Below are positions 1 to 13,212 of a DNA stretch of 64,000 nt, in pieces. The translations under genes and the position numbers were made by a program. Source of the stretch: Hirudo medicinalis (lineage: Eukaryota; Annelida; Clitellata; Hirudinida; Hirudinidae); contig MPNW01000172.1 in the NCBI GenBank assembly GCA_011800805.1, positions 1 to 64,000 on the forward strand, in the 5' to 3' direction. Under the pieces are notes generated by a model. That model did no database searches. It was given only the letters and a program-made list of their open reading frames with translations, and was not told where the DNA came from. Numbering within the stretch: the stretch's first letter is position 1; every line of letters starts with the position of its first letter.

Positions 1-65
1 TAACCTCTTACAACTATTATTAATCTAATACTTATTATTTTCATTACAATAACTAACACTAATTA

Positions 66-124
66 ACAAGTCCAAATCATCTTAGTTATGCAACGGACTT
101 TAATCAAATAAATAAATAAATAAA
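66..124 (-). repeat. Fragment of dispersed repeat A (inverted copy)
   Basis: About 50 bp here is the near-perfect reverse complement of 2318-2366, sharing the core AAATCATCTTAGTT and an (AAAT)n tail. The two copies bound a 2.3-kb segment in inverted orientation. A third, diverged copy of the core lies at about 43871-43940. The A+T tetranucleotide tail resembles the 3' end of a non-LTR retroelement or SINE. No coding capacity is visible. Confidence 0.6.
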
Positions 125-350
125 TAAGGAGGATGTCCACAAACAAAGGAATGCGCGCCTGGTAAGTCATCGCTGATAGGGCTAGGATCAGCACGTGATT
201 ATGATGGATGTGCGATCCTACAACAGCGACTCACCTTCCTCGAGATTCCATTTTGCTCAACAAAATTGACCTGCAGTGAATTTAGAAGAGGCAACAAATT
301 CATTTGTGATTTCAAGGTACCATGATTCATTGGAGTAAACGGAGAATGGA

Positions 351-1148
351 TGTCATATATGTAGGATTTCATTATCTATGTGATTCAGTCGTCCTAGGTG
401 AGACTTCCACTTTTCTTTGTTTCAGTTAATTCCAAGTAAATAAACATGACATGGTGCAGTCAACATTTTCTCTGAACGTTGCGTTAGCCCTGGATGTAAA
501 TTCTTTTAATCTTGAAGAGGCCTGGAGATGATGGAGATGTGGATATGAGACATATGAGCTATGTGCTAGAAACCAACTCTCCGAGCAACTCGTCACGTAG
601 CCCTTCTTCTACATGCTTTTGGTGAAGCTATCAATGCTGTATACTACAACATGTATTGGCACAACGAAGAATTCAAACTGAATCATGAAAGTGTCCTACA
701 AAGATTCAAGGAGAAGTTTGCACCTAGGAGGCACATGCTGATTGAGTGAAGACTTCAGACAGCCATGAGTTTGTAAGGAACTGATGATTCCTGTTCCTGA
801 CAAAAGAACATCTGCATCACAAATGGTGGTGGACTAGTTAGACAGAAAACAGAGGCATTGAGGGACATGCAGGCACACCACCTCATATGGAATATCCAAT
901 GGTGTTTCAGGCGGAACATGCTTTCCAACCATGCTTCAGAGCACCCCTTTAGAAATTAGCCCTTGCTGGGGAAGAAGGAAGCCCTGTGGAAAACATATCA
1001 AACCCCCAAGCCAATAAGGTTTGGACTGAACTCAACACTTGGGAGGGAGATGTCATACATGTAGGATTTCATTATCTATCCGATTCGGTCGTTCTAGGTG
1101 GGACTTCCGCTTTTCTTTGTTTCAGTTAGTTCAATGTAAATAAACTCA
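351..1148 (+). mobile_element. Short LTR-like (TRIM-like) element
   Basis: Two direct repeats of about 98-101 bp (351-451 and 1051-1148) begin TGTCATA, share most of their bases and contain the same pyrimidine stretch. The second is preceded by a purine tract (GGGAGGGAGA) typical of an LTR-element polypurine tract. The first can be read as ending ATGACA, giving TGTCAT...ATGACA termini. The 600-bp interior has no long ORF; a short stretch reads like a degenerate gag segment (KEKFAPRRHM). I found no clear target-site duplication. The size suits a terminal-repeat retrotransposon in miniature or a heavily deleted LTR element; simple duplication of a repeat is the alternative. Confidence 0.4.
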
Positions 1149-2304
1149 GTTTAAATACAACAATGGAATTGCAAATACAGCCAGAACACAACTTCTGTTT
1201 TCACCAACTGTTCTGTGGATCAAGTTATGGGCACCCCGACATCAAAAGTCATGCGGTACAACAGCAGTCAAAACTAAAGCCATCAACAATAAGGATACAC
1301 CAATTTGTAACCTCACTCTGATTTCGGGTGGGTTATATTCGAAAAATTCAACGTTTGCAATTTCTGAGCAAGAATGTCCCAAATTTCAAATATGTCCTGC
1401 ACCCTGAATGGTCACCATGTTTCAATGTTATGTACAGTATCACCCTGAAAAAAGGCTATTATATTTTATGCCTTACCGACAGTCCACTACCCATCTCTTA
1501 TAATATGCTTGTTTACCCCTCTAAAAATAGACTTGTACACCATGTGTCTTATGTAGCATTGGCACCAAATGGTTTCAGAAGATAATTGGTTAAATAATTA
1601 TTATATCATTACAACAATCCTCATAAGGAAGAATACATTTTATGCTTATCGTAGTGATTAATGATCAAAAAAAATGCTTTTTTATGAACTAATGCCACGA
1701 GAGAAGTGCAGCTTAGAGAAGATGGAGATCCTTTTTGCTGCAATTTGCAAAAGCCCCAGAAATAATAGATGGTTGAATTCACAACAAAGACAGCAGTGGC
1801 ATAACTACCGTGATAGCAGATATGGCCGTGCTGCAGAGCCCGGCTGATCAATAATAATTCGTTTCTGTACAACAAAGCAAATTTTAATAGCACGTAATTA
1901 GAATCATTTCAATTTATTTTTCTTCTAGTTGTGCTCATAAAAATATTTGAAAGTGTGAATACTGTTTCGAAGTTGCTATGGGCTGATGCAATTGGCTTGA
2001 TGAGCACTTCAAATCTGCTAAAAAATCTTCTGAACTTTTGATCATGGTTGAGCTCATGTCAGCATTCAGGAAATGAATTCAAATTAACACAATATTGCCT
2101 GCCAATGGGGTTTACATACCTCCTTTGGAAAAGGTAAACAAATGCCAAAGCAAAGAAGCAGATTGATAAGTTACGCAATGATAGCAGACCTGTGATTAAA
2201 AGTAAATGCAGTTTACCACACTCTAGACATTCTCATTGATTATCAGTCCAGAGGAATGCAGAATGTGATAGATACATTTGGCATACTGCAGCCTCATGAA
2301 TTTC

Positions 2305-2560
2305 TCCTTGCTTTTGTTTATTTATTTAATCAAAGTCCAGTTGCTTAACTAAGATGATTTGAACTGAAAGAGCTCCTTTGCTTCCAGTAGCTCTCAAATT
2401 TATAGCTTGTACGTAATTTAGAAAAAGGTGAAAGCTTGAAAGCTGAAAGTAGCACAGTTAACTTAGGAATGGCATAGAGAATGATGTTTGCAAATTTCAA
2501 GCTGCTACCGTTCACCATTTTGGAGGAGTTCGCCCTGGCTACACCATTGAACATAAGCTA
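2305..2560 (+). repeat. Dispersed repeat A
   Basis: This segment joins two blocks also found elsewhere in the window. Its first part (2318-2366) matches 66-124 (inverted) and 43871-43940. Its second part (2385-2545) matches 43411-43575 over about 150 bp, including AAAAGGTGAAAG, GGCATAGAGAATGA and GCTACCGTTCACC. No ORF is conserved between copies, so it looks like a noncoding interspersed element. Confidence 0.65.
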
Positions 2561-3444
2561 TTACAATCAAACTCTGAATCATTATTGTCTAGCTGACAAT
2601 CAACGATGACAAGTTCTAATTAATCTTAACAAAGTACTCTTAATTTATTTTCTCTAAACAAGATCTTATATAAAAGAATTATGTTTCTATCTTAACACAC
2701 TAAAACATCAATGCTTTTACACATATAAATCCATTGAAAATTATAGAAGAAAACGGAAACAACCGTTAATAGTTTAATAAACAACTGAATTCAACAGTCA
2801 ACTTTAAGCAATTAAGGAACTTGTCTACAGTCTTTGTACAACAAAGTTTCTATCGACAGCTTCACCATGACAAGCTACTCGCTGTAACTTCTCACCAACT
2901 CCGCATCCCCAGAACCACATAACATAGAACAATTAACAAAACTATTTCAACAAAATCTACACCCTATTTTGATGAAACTTTGTGTTCAAGGGGTGATCAA
3001 AAGAAAACAAACTGTCAAAAATATCTTAAATCACTCTGAATTCATTAAAAAGATAAAATCTATCAATTGAAGCCTTAAGTAATGTCAAGTGGAATGTATA
3101 TGCATTAAATTAATTTTCTTCCATTATTTGACCACTTTTATTTCCTTTGTTATTTATTACTTTAAATTACCTATGGCAGTACCAGGTACTCCATCCATTA
3201 TAAAATAAAATACCACATATAGTAATGCATTTTACTAAATGTTAGGGCTGCTTTTGATTGATGAATTTGTTTAATCCCCATTAATCACCCAATAAACATT
3301 TTTAAATCTTAGATTAATGCATAATTAACCACACCATCTTATTTTTGAAATAATTTCCCCATTTATTTCATTTTTATCCAAAAATCAATTTTATTTATGA
3401 AAAATGATCACAATAATAGTTTAGAAATGATTTTTAGAAGTTTA

Positions 3445-3760
3445 TTAATTCATATTTAGCCAGTTGCTGAGGCAAACAAGTCTGTTGATGTTGTTTGGAG
3501 ACAGAAAAGCATGATAGCTATTCACGACATATCCAGAAAGGGAAAATAACAGTTCGCATGGAACGGTCGTAGCTGGAGAAGAATTTGAACTAGTTGAAGG
3601 CCAGGTGATGGCGCACATTTCCGCCACCAATGTACACAAATCTTTGTCAATGTCTGGTTCTGCTCTATAATGTGCTAAAGCTTTTCTCAGCTGCTGACAT
3701 ATCACAGGAACCCATCCTTGATTTTGACAGATTCCAAGGAAATCTGCCATTTAGATCCCA
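3445..3760 (-). pseudogene. hAT transposase C-terminal dimerisation remnant
   Basis: A 101-residue open frame on the minus strand ends with PCELLFSLSGYVVNSYHAF followed by LSPNNINRLVCLSNWL. This is the hAT-family C-terminal dimerisation signature (an L-F-S-x-x-G-Y-x-V-N...L-x-P-x-N-x-x-x-L-V-x-L pattern). The upstream catalytic part was not found in one frame, so it is a decayed fragment. Just downstream (3240-3330) the sequence is rich in TTAATCNC-type motifs that resemble hAT subterminal repeats. No intact TIR pair or 8-bp duplication was identified. Confidence 0.65.
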
Positions 3761-6552
3761 CAAGCCTGATTAGATACTATATGGGAGAGGAGTTACACTG
3801 TGCCCTTCCTAACTGCTGACACTTAAGAAGCCTATAGGGGAGTATCAGGACAGGCCAATGTCAACCCTTATGCAGCACCCTGCATTATCCCCAAGAGAAG
3901 ATCCACCCAAAGGATGAGCAAAGATATCAGCAACTTTTTCTGATCCAACCTGGACCAGAGTCATGGTGGATATCGAACTACAAACATCAAAACCTCTTCC
4001 GTTGGCCACTCCCATAGTTCCAAATTCTGGAAACATTCCAGCATTACCTATAGCATGCTATGTGCTCCAAAACTTGCATATGTTACTTGAGTCCATCATA
4101 TGTTTTTAAGCACAATACAATACTCAGTCTTAAAACACAATAATAATGTGGGAAGCCTGAAGCCAAAGAAATAACAAGATATAAAAACAAAAAATAGTTG
4201 AAAATATTTTATAAATTAATAAAATAAATTATTAAAAAAATATAAATATTTCTCAGATGCTGATATATATTATGTTATATATGTACATATATTATATACA
4301 TAATGTTATATATAAAATTCCAACTATATAAACTCTTCACTTAGTACTGAACTTTTGTTATCCTGGGTGCTTGAATCTGTCTCTCTTCAAACTTCTTATG
4401 CATGTCCAGACATGATCTGACTAATATTGACACAAAGAAGAGCTTTTGGGGCTTACAACTCTCATTCCAGTTTGAAGCTCCACCACAGAACATATTGATC
4501 CAATGGCATTGAAGGAATGTGGTCTCATCCTCATGTGGATAGCACCATTTCAATAATACATATCATAAACACAATCTAAGCCAGGTAATGAAGACCATGA
4601 GCCACTCTAACGTTAAAAATCCTTTTAAAATGATGAGGTTAAGTGGAATTACTTCAGACTTCAAACTAGAGAGTTGTTGAGTTTACAATGCCTACAGTTA
4701 AGGAATTCCACTTTGACTATCCTTATCTATCTTTGAATTGGCTTGGTACAACAAGTATTTAAACATAAAAATTAAAATTTTTCCTTGCTATGCAACCTTA
4801 CTAATAAAGCATCACCTGATACCTAATTGAAAGAATTGCTCAACATTTACTTTTCCTCCCATAATTACTATAACATCAAACAGTAAAGTTTGATGGTGGA
4901 TTTCCTTCTAGCAGCAACTGTAGAGCCCAGAATCCTTAAACATCAGAGACAGTGGACTTTTTGAAAAAAAACCTAGATCATATGAAGCCAACCGTCATTG
5001 CCACTAATTATTATTCTTAATTTATATCTTCATTTTATTCTTATGTTATTGAGTGGTATGGCATGTGTGTCCAGCAATTTCTTAATAGCTGTAAACAAGC
5101 AGAGACCAATCCCATCCTCCACCTCAATGAGGTCTAACAGTGAGTCCAACTACTCTCCTTCTTTTCATGTCACAGAAGTGCACAACAACCGCCTTAGCTT
5201 TCTTACACGGTGGCATACCTCTACTAGCAAGTGGAGTATCTTTGCCATCGTTCATTTTCCTAATAATCCAAAGTCCAATATTACAATAGGTAAGAGCAAA
5301 CAGGGAGTCGGTAGCAAATATTTTATTGATATGTTGAAATAAGCAAAGAATCTGATAAAATATCACTTTTGCAATGTTTTATTTTATTATTCTCAAAATA
5401 AAGAAAAATCAGACACCCAAATCAAGGCAAAAAACCCAACACTGGCAACACTGATACGAGAAAACAAACTCGTTATGGCCGCCAGCAAGTTTATATTTTC
5501 ACTAATATTTCCTTATCAATCTTATTTATCTGGGAATGCAATTTTATTTAAAAAAAAACAACAAATATTTAAAATGCGAAAAATTGAATATTATAATGAC
5601 CGCTGAGAAAATTTCATCCGTGAAAACTTTTTTGTGGCAATCTCCTTTGCTCAAAAAATCGTGAAAAGTCACGAGGTGAGTAGTTCAGTTCAAACCCTAG
5701 CTCTTTCGTTAATGTTCTTGGAGATTTGGCTCCCTCAACTTTGAACAAATAATCTAGCTATGAAAATTACACTAACCTAAATATCATCTCCACCATACTC
5801 TTAAAAAATAACTTCAGAATTCAAGCAAACAAATTCATACTAATTATTTACCGGGTACAAATCCGTATTATACATTATCTTTCTTTGTCGTCACACTCAA
5901 TTAGATTTCGAAAATTTTAATTTCCTAGATACCGCAGTCTTCGCACTACTGAATATTCTTCAGAATTCAAGTTAAAAAACCCACATTATTCGAATCCATT
6001 AATGTCTTAATTTCTATTCAGTATTTTGTGTAATAAAGAACAGGTTTGGACAAAAGCAACTAACAAATAACTGTAAAATAACTAAATGTACATGCTTTCT
6101 AAAAGTTATGAGGAGTTTATTCTGTAAACGTAATTTCATAAGGAATTTAAATTTTAAACTCTTCTGAATGTGTTACTCGCTATGGCTGAAAATGTTTTTC
6201 AGAATTTTTATATTATACAAATTATTAATTATACAAACTTAAATGGATTATAAATTTAATAAATATTTGCTTTGAAATATCAGTAATTTTGTCTTTAGTT
6301 AAGAATTACTACAGAGTACTTATCTCTACTTTTGGTGCTACCGTTTTTGTTACCCTTTTTGGCATTTCAAATAGCAATATTTTGAAAATTCTAAGCTTTT
6401 CTGTACTTAATTATATAAAAAGTGGAATAGAGATAAGGAGCGCACATGAAGGATTTTGTTTCGAGCAGAATTAAAGAGGTTATTCAGCATCGAAATCGCT
6501 TCTACGTATGTCAAATATCGCCTCAATATTGCTTGACCACTTATTACATGAA
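3761..6552. other. Gene-poor stretch upstream of the USP gene
   Basis: Mostly A+T-rich noncoding DNA. Open frames at 3845-4036, 4341-4553 and 4998-5366 (both strands) do not resemble any family I know. The 5440-5700 part is less A-rich and includes GGCCGCC and a donor-like GAG|GTGAGTAG at about 5673-5683, so it could contain the promoter and a 5'-UTR exon of the downstream gene. That is inference only. Confidence 0.3.
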
Positions 6553-9500
6553 ATGAATACTTGTCGCCATGTACAAAAAATACGGCTTTCATCAAATCAT
6601 TCTGTGCTTAATTCTCAAAAATGGAAATGCATGAATTGCGATTCGTGCGAAAATATATGGGTGAGTTTAATAATAGTTTGATGAAGTCAAAAAAGATCGA
6701 GTGACTTATAGTAGACTTTTTGATAATTTTTTCAAGATTGCTTGTCTTTGTTTAAGGCCTGTCTCAGCTGTTCTCATGTGGCTTGTGGCAAGTATTTGGA
6801 TGAACACATAAAGTTGCATTATGAAACATACAAAGTAGGCAAAGTTAGCTTTATATATAAAATTTTTTAGCCTCAAGTATTTTATTCATTTTAAGCACCC
6901 TCTCTCCATGAATGTTTGGGAAAAATATGTCTATTGGTGAGTTTTTTAGACAGTTGAGCATATGCAATCACAATATCAAATGAAGGTATTTTAAAGAATA
7001 ATTTACATTGTTTATATTTTCAAAGTTATGAGTGTGATGATTATGTCCTGAATGACAATGCTGCTGGAGATATTAAAATTCTTCGAAGTTGCCTTCAAGC
7101 CATCTCCTCTCAAAAACAACATCTATGTTCATCCCAAGTAGACCAGCCATCTTTACCTCATCATGGAGATGTATTGGGTTGCAGAAGGAGTAGTAGAGTT
7201 CAAAAATCATCCACAAACTCAATTGTATCCATGCTGCAAATTAATCCAAGGTTGTTGCAATTTGGGATGTAAAATAGCATTGAACAATATTGCCAGGTAA
7301 TTACTCAATTTATTTTGATTTGATTTCATGTAGGAGTTTGCTGATGGATAACAATGAAGAAGTGGCCTATACTGAACTGTGGTTTCGCAGGTGATGACAA
7401 GTTTTCTTTAGGTTTCTCATTGGTAACTATTTAAAAGTTTTATTTGTTAAGGTACTACCTCCTGGCTCACTTTTTTAATAAATGGAAGATGAAGTCAACC
7501 AATTTGCAAGTTGTTATTATAGTTGTCATTAAAAAATGGGCAGTTGATAGCATGAATTTAAAACAATCTATTTAAATGACATTTAAAGTGTGGGTATCGT
7601 TTTTGTGCCATTTTATTATTTCTGACACTTTGCATGTTCTGCTTTAATACTGATGATGATCCATCTCAACAAATATTGCTTCTTCAACGTTGCTAGTTCA
7701 TAAATTTTTATTATTTTATTGAATTTTCACTTTCTGAGGCATCTTTTGCAAACAAATGAAATTTAATTTTTCAAAGCAAAGGTTTCTTTTATCTTTATTA
7801 CAAATTTCAGTGGCTTCTTCTAGGAAAGCATTTTCTTAGCTTTGTTTTTTATATCTTTTGAAATTTGCTCGTTCTGACATCATTAGCATTTTTCTAAAAT
7901 ATCTAGACATGAGAAATAATCACAAGTCAGTTCCACATAGATAATATGGCTTCAAACAATTTTCAGATAAATTCAAATTCGAGTGACCAAGAAGATCTCA
8001 ATGAGAAGAAAAAGAGTGATTCAACTTATGGGAAGAGATTAAGGTCTTCATCATTGGATCCACCTTCCAAGCGCAGGAAACACTTCATTCCAGGAGCTGT
8101 GGGTCTGCAGAACCTTGGCAACACTTGCTACATGAACTCTATTCTTCAAGTTCTCAAGTGGGTTCCACTACCACATTTTTTTTGTGGCCTTACTTTCTGT
8201 ATTCTTTTTATGCTTTTTTTTCCTGTTGTTTGCTCATGATCATCTCTGTAGCAACCTTTTCATTTTTTATATTTATTAAAGTTGAAGATTAGAGCAAGTG
8301 CATTTCTAAATACTAATTAGATTTAAAAGATTTTGTATGGAAATAATTACATTGAAAAGAATGGTGTGGTTGATGCTATTGTGGATTGTGAAACTATAAA
8401 TAAGGACTATAAATGACCTTATTATTGTTACTTATTATTATTATAACTAAATCAGCTTATCAACAAATATGTTCATTCAGTTCAAATTAGTTACAGTTTC
8501 GTATTCCACATGCAAACGAATCGGTTATGGCCTGAATATAAGAAACATTTCTGGCTGTCCAGTTTCATTGTCTATTTTTATGACTTCAGTTGTATATTGG
8601 TTATTCTCAACATTAATTATTTCTACAGAAAATAATTTATTTTCAGGCATCTCTCTCAGTTTAGCAAAGTATTCTTAGAAGAGGCAAGCATCAACAACCC
8701 CAACAACAGAAGCAAATTAAGGCAGCTGAATGGATGTCTAGATAACAAATTAGAAGAGAAAAATTCTCTGACAAGCATTCTTTCACCAATTGATTCACGT
8801 GTTCCAGTTGAATCTCATTCCTTGCCCTCTCCCACTGTTTCTAAGGAGTCATCATCCTCCAGCTTCCATGCTTCACCAACAACTGATCATTGCCTAATAA
8901 GTACAGATGCTAACTCCACTGAAGGATTTCAGGAAATACAAATATCAAGTGATCTATCCCCTAAACTCCCAAGTAGGAGTGCCATTGAAAATCTTCATGC
9001 CACCAGATCTTCAAAGAATAGAAAGAAAACACCGACCAAATTGTAAACATCTGATCAGAATGTTTAATTAATTAATCATTTGAATTTGCAATAAGAATGG
9101 TTAATATATTTTTTGTCCGATAGGTCACTCTCTCATGAATTAAATTCGCTGCTCCAGATTATGTGGTCAGGGAAGATGACATTGGTTAGTCCACATAAAA
9201 TGCTGTATGCAGTTTGGAACCTCATTCCATTTTTCAGGGGATATTCCCAACAAGATGCTCAAGAATTTCTTAGGTTTTTTTTAATTTCCTTTAACCTTCA
9301 TGATTTTTTTGTAAGCATTCCTAAATAATTTGCCATATAAGTCTACCAGTATCAAAGCTTAATATATTAAGATATTTTAATTATGAACATATTTTAAAGT
9401 TAAAAAATTCTATTTAAAGTGAGTTCCTAGATAAAGTCCAATCAGAGATGGATGTGGAGAACATAAAAAATTCTGCCAATGGATTGAAGCAAGTGCAGAC

Positions 9501-11877
9501 ACTAGCCAATGCTGACCAGGAGAGGAAAAATGAGCAATCAATGGGAGAAGATATTGTTACACAACTTTTCCAAGGAGAACTCATTAGCCAGGTGAGATTA
9601 TTACATTCACAAATTGTACAAACATTTATGGATAACAAGTGGATGTAGTCTGTGTTTTAACCTGAATTTAAATTGGTTACTTTGAATTAACTGATGTAGG
9701 TGAAATGTTTAACTTGCGGCTATGAGTCTAACAGAAGAGAAGCATTCATGGATCTGTCGCTTGAATTTCCTCTGAGATTTCACAGAAAAATTGGTTCTAA
9801 TAAGTCAAATGGCTTTTGCAAATTGGAAGGTCTCCTTGGACAGTATTGCTCACCTAAGTTGATTTTACATGTTCATTTTGAATTTTTTGTAGAAATGTTA
9901 GGTCAATTTATGCAGACAGAAAAGCTGGAGGGAAAAATCTATGCCTGTGAAGAATGCAATAGTGAGTTATCTGATGCCATGACAAATAAATTAGTGAATG
10001 ATGATGACAATAAGTTGTTCGCATGGTTGGACACAAATAATGTGATCTGAAACGAGTTTAGTTGGTAAATATTTAATAAATCGTGTACAAGAAATTTTAA
10101 TTTACATGAAGATGAAGGATAAAGTGCCTTTTATATCCCATCATGGATAATTTGGCACTTAAAATATGTGCCCAAATAAATAAAATGATTAAATAAAAAA
10201 ATAAGGATGAAATAAAGCACAAATGTAGCTTTTATGAAGTGAATGTAAAGATTTAAGTCACAATGGATAGTTCAAGACCCAAAGGATATTGCAATATGAA
10301 AGATATGGAAATATCAAAGCATTAGCTGTTCTACCTAGCACTGCTCAGGTTGAAGCAGAATATTTTATATGGGAATTTATTTATCATACTAATTATGTTA
10401 GGTTAGTCTGTTTCATGATGAGGTTTGGCAACATTTAATTAAGTTTAAATTAATAAAATTTATTTATATATATATATATGCAGACTTTTGATTTTATATA
10501 TAGATACCTTTTTATCCAATCAAAATGCCTGACACTCCACCATTTTATCCAATTGAAATGCTTTGAACATATACACAGAATTTTAATTTTATATGTATAT
10601 ACATAATATAACATGAGAGAAGTATCCACATCCACAACGAGAGATATGCGAGATGTAAACATTTTTTTAGCAATTTTCGACTTCACATGGCGAACGTGAT
10701 CTGACCAAGCCAAATTTTCATCGAAAATGTATGAGAAGCACATTCATATAGTGTTCATTCAGCCTCACATTTTCAACCACCTCCTTCTAGAACTGCATTG
10801 AAATCATTTTCTATTGAATGCGTTGGACTGTGAGTATATCCAGCCATACCATCCTCAATAATTAGAGTTACTCCTTATTGAAGAAAAATATAAATCGCAC
10901 TTATTGTCATCATAGATTTTGTATTTTCCATTAAGGATATCTGTTAATCAACGTGACTTTAATTGGTTCACTTCACATTACCTGATATTTCTTTTGCTCT
11001 CTAAATTGCACATTTTGTGTTTTTACATTTTATGTTTACATAGTATGTTTTGTTTTCTGTAACTGTGTTCAATAAAATAAAATCAATCAAACTATGAGTT
11101 ATCTGTCATCAATCTTTCTTTCATACTAAGCTTGTGATTTAATTTATATTTTAATATTTGTAAGAAGCCAGCTCCAAGTCAGAAATGACAGTTTACAGTG
11201 AGGCTGAGAAAAGGTTTTTCATCAGCAAGCTTCCAAATGTTCTAAGATTGCACCTGAAAAGATTCATGTTAGTTTTAATCTCTTGTCTTGCTGGTGTTAT
11301 TTTGCAAAACTCAGACAATTACCTATTTATTCTTTCAGGTGGTCTGGAAGGAGCAGCAGGGGCAAAATTACTGTCAATGTTGCCTTTCCTCAGCACTTAA
11401 ATATCTCTGAGTTCTGCCACCCAGATATCCATTCAGACAATTCCATTTATAGCCTCTCTGCTGTTGTTATGCACCATGGCAGGGGATTTGGCTCTGGTCA
11501 TTACACAGCCTACTGCTGGAATAATGATTCAGGTCTCACTGTTGACTTACTTGATGTTCTTCATTTACAACCAATTAGTTATAATTGATGGTAATTCCTT
11601 ACAATCACTTGTAGACTCATGGCTCCACTGCAATGATGCAAAGATGCAAAAAGCATCCCTAGATGATGTTCAGAAAGCTCAAGCATACATCCTTGTATAC
11701 ACAAAGATCCTACCCACCTTAGTGGATCCTCAAGCTGTAGACTCAAAGAGCGAAAATGGGTTGAATGGAATTTCAAGCAGGAGCATGATCCCAAAATTTG
11801 CTGATGCTACAAAGAGGCTAAGGATAGAAAACCTTGGTTTTTATTCCATAAAACGTACAAAAACAACTATATGGTAA
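6553..11877 (+). CDS. USP44/USP49-like: Ubiquitin carboxyl-terminal hydrolase, USP44/USP49 type
   Basis: Cysteine-protease deubiquitinase; vertebrate USP44/49 remove ubiquitin from histone H2B and act in the nucleus. Fifteen coding exons: 6553-6660, 6757-6834, 6896-6936, 7026-7250, 7334-7390, 7452-7509, 7967-8157, 8647-9042, 9124-9273, 9420-9591, 9700-9829, 9893-9961, 11165-11267, 11339-11532, 11615-11877. Total 744 aa, in frame, close to the 688-712 aa of human members. Residues 1-90 are a UBP zinc finger (CRHV..., [32 protein letters not shown]). The catalytic Cys box is [13 protein letters not shown]; the His box is [12 protein letters not shown]; the third residue lies in HCNDAK. Two CxxC pairs ([15 protein letters not shown]) form the zinc ribbon. 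The zinc finger plus the [12 protein letters not shown] pattern points to USP44/49 rather than USP3. The start is the first ATG two codons before the first zinc-finger Cys. A 5'-UTR exon is possible. Confidence 0.9.
9830..9892 (+). other. 63-nt in-frame intron of the USP gene
   Basis: GT...AG segment within an open frame. Removing it gives [19 protein letters not shown], which matches the family; retaining it inserts 21 stop-free residues between the zinc-ribbon Cys pairs. Family conservation favours removal. Because its length is divisible by three, a simple ORF search hides the intron. Confidence 0.75.
10100..11095. mobile_element. Retroelement debris in a USP intron
   Basis: This 1.2-kb intron (9962-11164) contains two recognisable pieces. 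On the minus strand at about 10640-10745 a frame reads [20 protein letters not shown], the thumb-region motif of Jockey/CR1-type non-LTR reverse transcriptases (D-x-x-L-x-W-S-x-H-I/V). At 10141-10186 the segment TTTGGCACTTAAAATATG followed by TGCCCAAATAAATAAAA recurs at about 47211-47250 and looks like a 3' tail. At 11070-11092 there is an AATAAAATAAAATC-type tail. Confidence 0.5.
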
Positions 11878-13212
11878 TGTGACCTTAGCTTAGCACTTTT
11901 GAGGTCTTCCTGGGAAATTTGCATGCTTAAATGGAATTTGACTATCATTGTAAACTTGGCTTTAAATGTAAATTAGAATTTGATTGTTTTGATATTTTGG
12001 TGGCATGACAAGTTGCGCATGTGGCAAAGTGAAAAATTGGGACTCAATTGAAACTATCTCAGGTATTCCTTGTGCATTTTGTGTTATGTGTCCTACAGTT
12101 AGATTTTTGACTTTCTGCAGACAGTTTTCAAGAAGTAATTATTTGTTTGCAGTTTTATTCTTCTACTATCAAGACATCTTTAAACAAATTAATGCAATGT
12201 TATTTTGTTAGTTACACAGAGTTTACAAAATGCCATCTAGATTGAATCCACTAACCATATGGAAATCAGCAAATAAGGCTTCAAACAATACAAATCATTA
12301 ATAAGAGGTGATCAACACAATGAAAAACTTTGAATAAAACTAATCGTTGTCTAGAATCAATCCAAAAATAATCTTTTTTTTTGTGCTGCTATGCTTTTGA
12401 ACGCCTCTCACAGACCAATCTATTATGCATATAGGAAGAAGATAAATGTTAATTGGGTATTTTCAGTCAAAATTTCAGAGATCAGAAAAAAGTGGCAAGT
12501 TTGGTACAAATAATCTCAAAGGTGTAAAAGCTTTACAGTGATTAGAAAAGATAAATGTAAGAAAGCACAGTAAAAAACAAATTAAATAACTTCATGTGCA
12601 TAACTAGAAGCAATCAGGAGACCACCCTTGCTGATATTTGGTGCTCGATATGTCAACACAGCCATGACTAATCTTTTTTTTTAGAAGGATTGTTGTAATA
12701 TATTGGAGTGATGCCTGGTGCTTGGTAGTCAGAAATGCCAAAAGAGGTGCATTGAGAAGATGAACAGAAAGGAAATCACATCCGTCATGGATAACATTTT
12801 GGAAGAATTCTTAGCACCGATATGAGATTACACTCCTTCCAATATCTTTTATGTCTCCTGAGCCATTGCTGCTGTCACCTCAGGACTCAAGGAAAATGGA
12901 TTGATGGCATAACTAGAAAAATTTAGCAGTCTATTTTTAATTTTTGAGTGATTCTAAAGATCTGCTTAAATATTTGAGTTAAAATCTGCAAGGCAACATT
13001 ATGTGATGTTGGGTTACAAACAGGCAATTTTTAAAACTAACATAATGTCATTTTTATCCAATTCCAGGTCATATTCTGGGTTGAGTACCACATATGAAAT
13101 TGATTCACGATCACAGCTTAAAGTCTCTGATAAAACAAAAACAATAATGAAGAAAATTATAGAAAATTGCATTAATTTGAAGACTCAATAAGAATTACAA
13201 ATACTACTATTT
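11878..13212. other. Intergenic region between USP (+) and SLO2 (-) 3' ends
   Basis: Convergent 3' flanks of the two genes. No further coding exon of either gene was recognised; short frames at 12005-12211 and 13003-13191 have no family resemblance. Both 3' UTRs should lie here. Confidence 0.5.

Noticed and set aside
13003..13191. + strand frame downstream of SLO2 as a small gene
   Set aside because: A+T-rich, no similarity, and it lies in the expected SLO2 3' UTR on the other strand.
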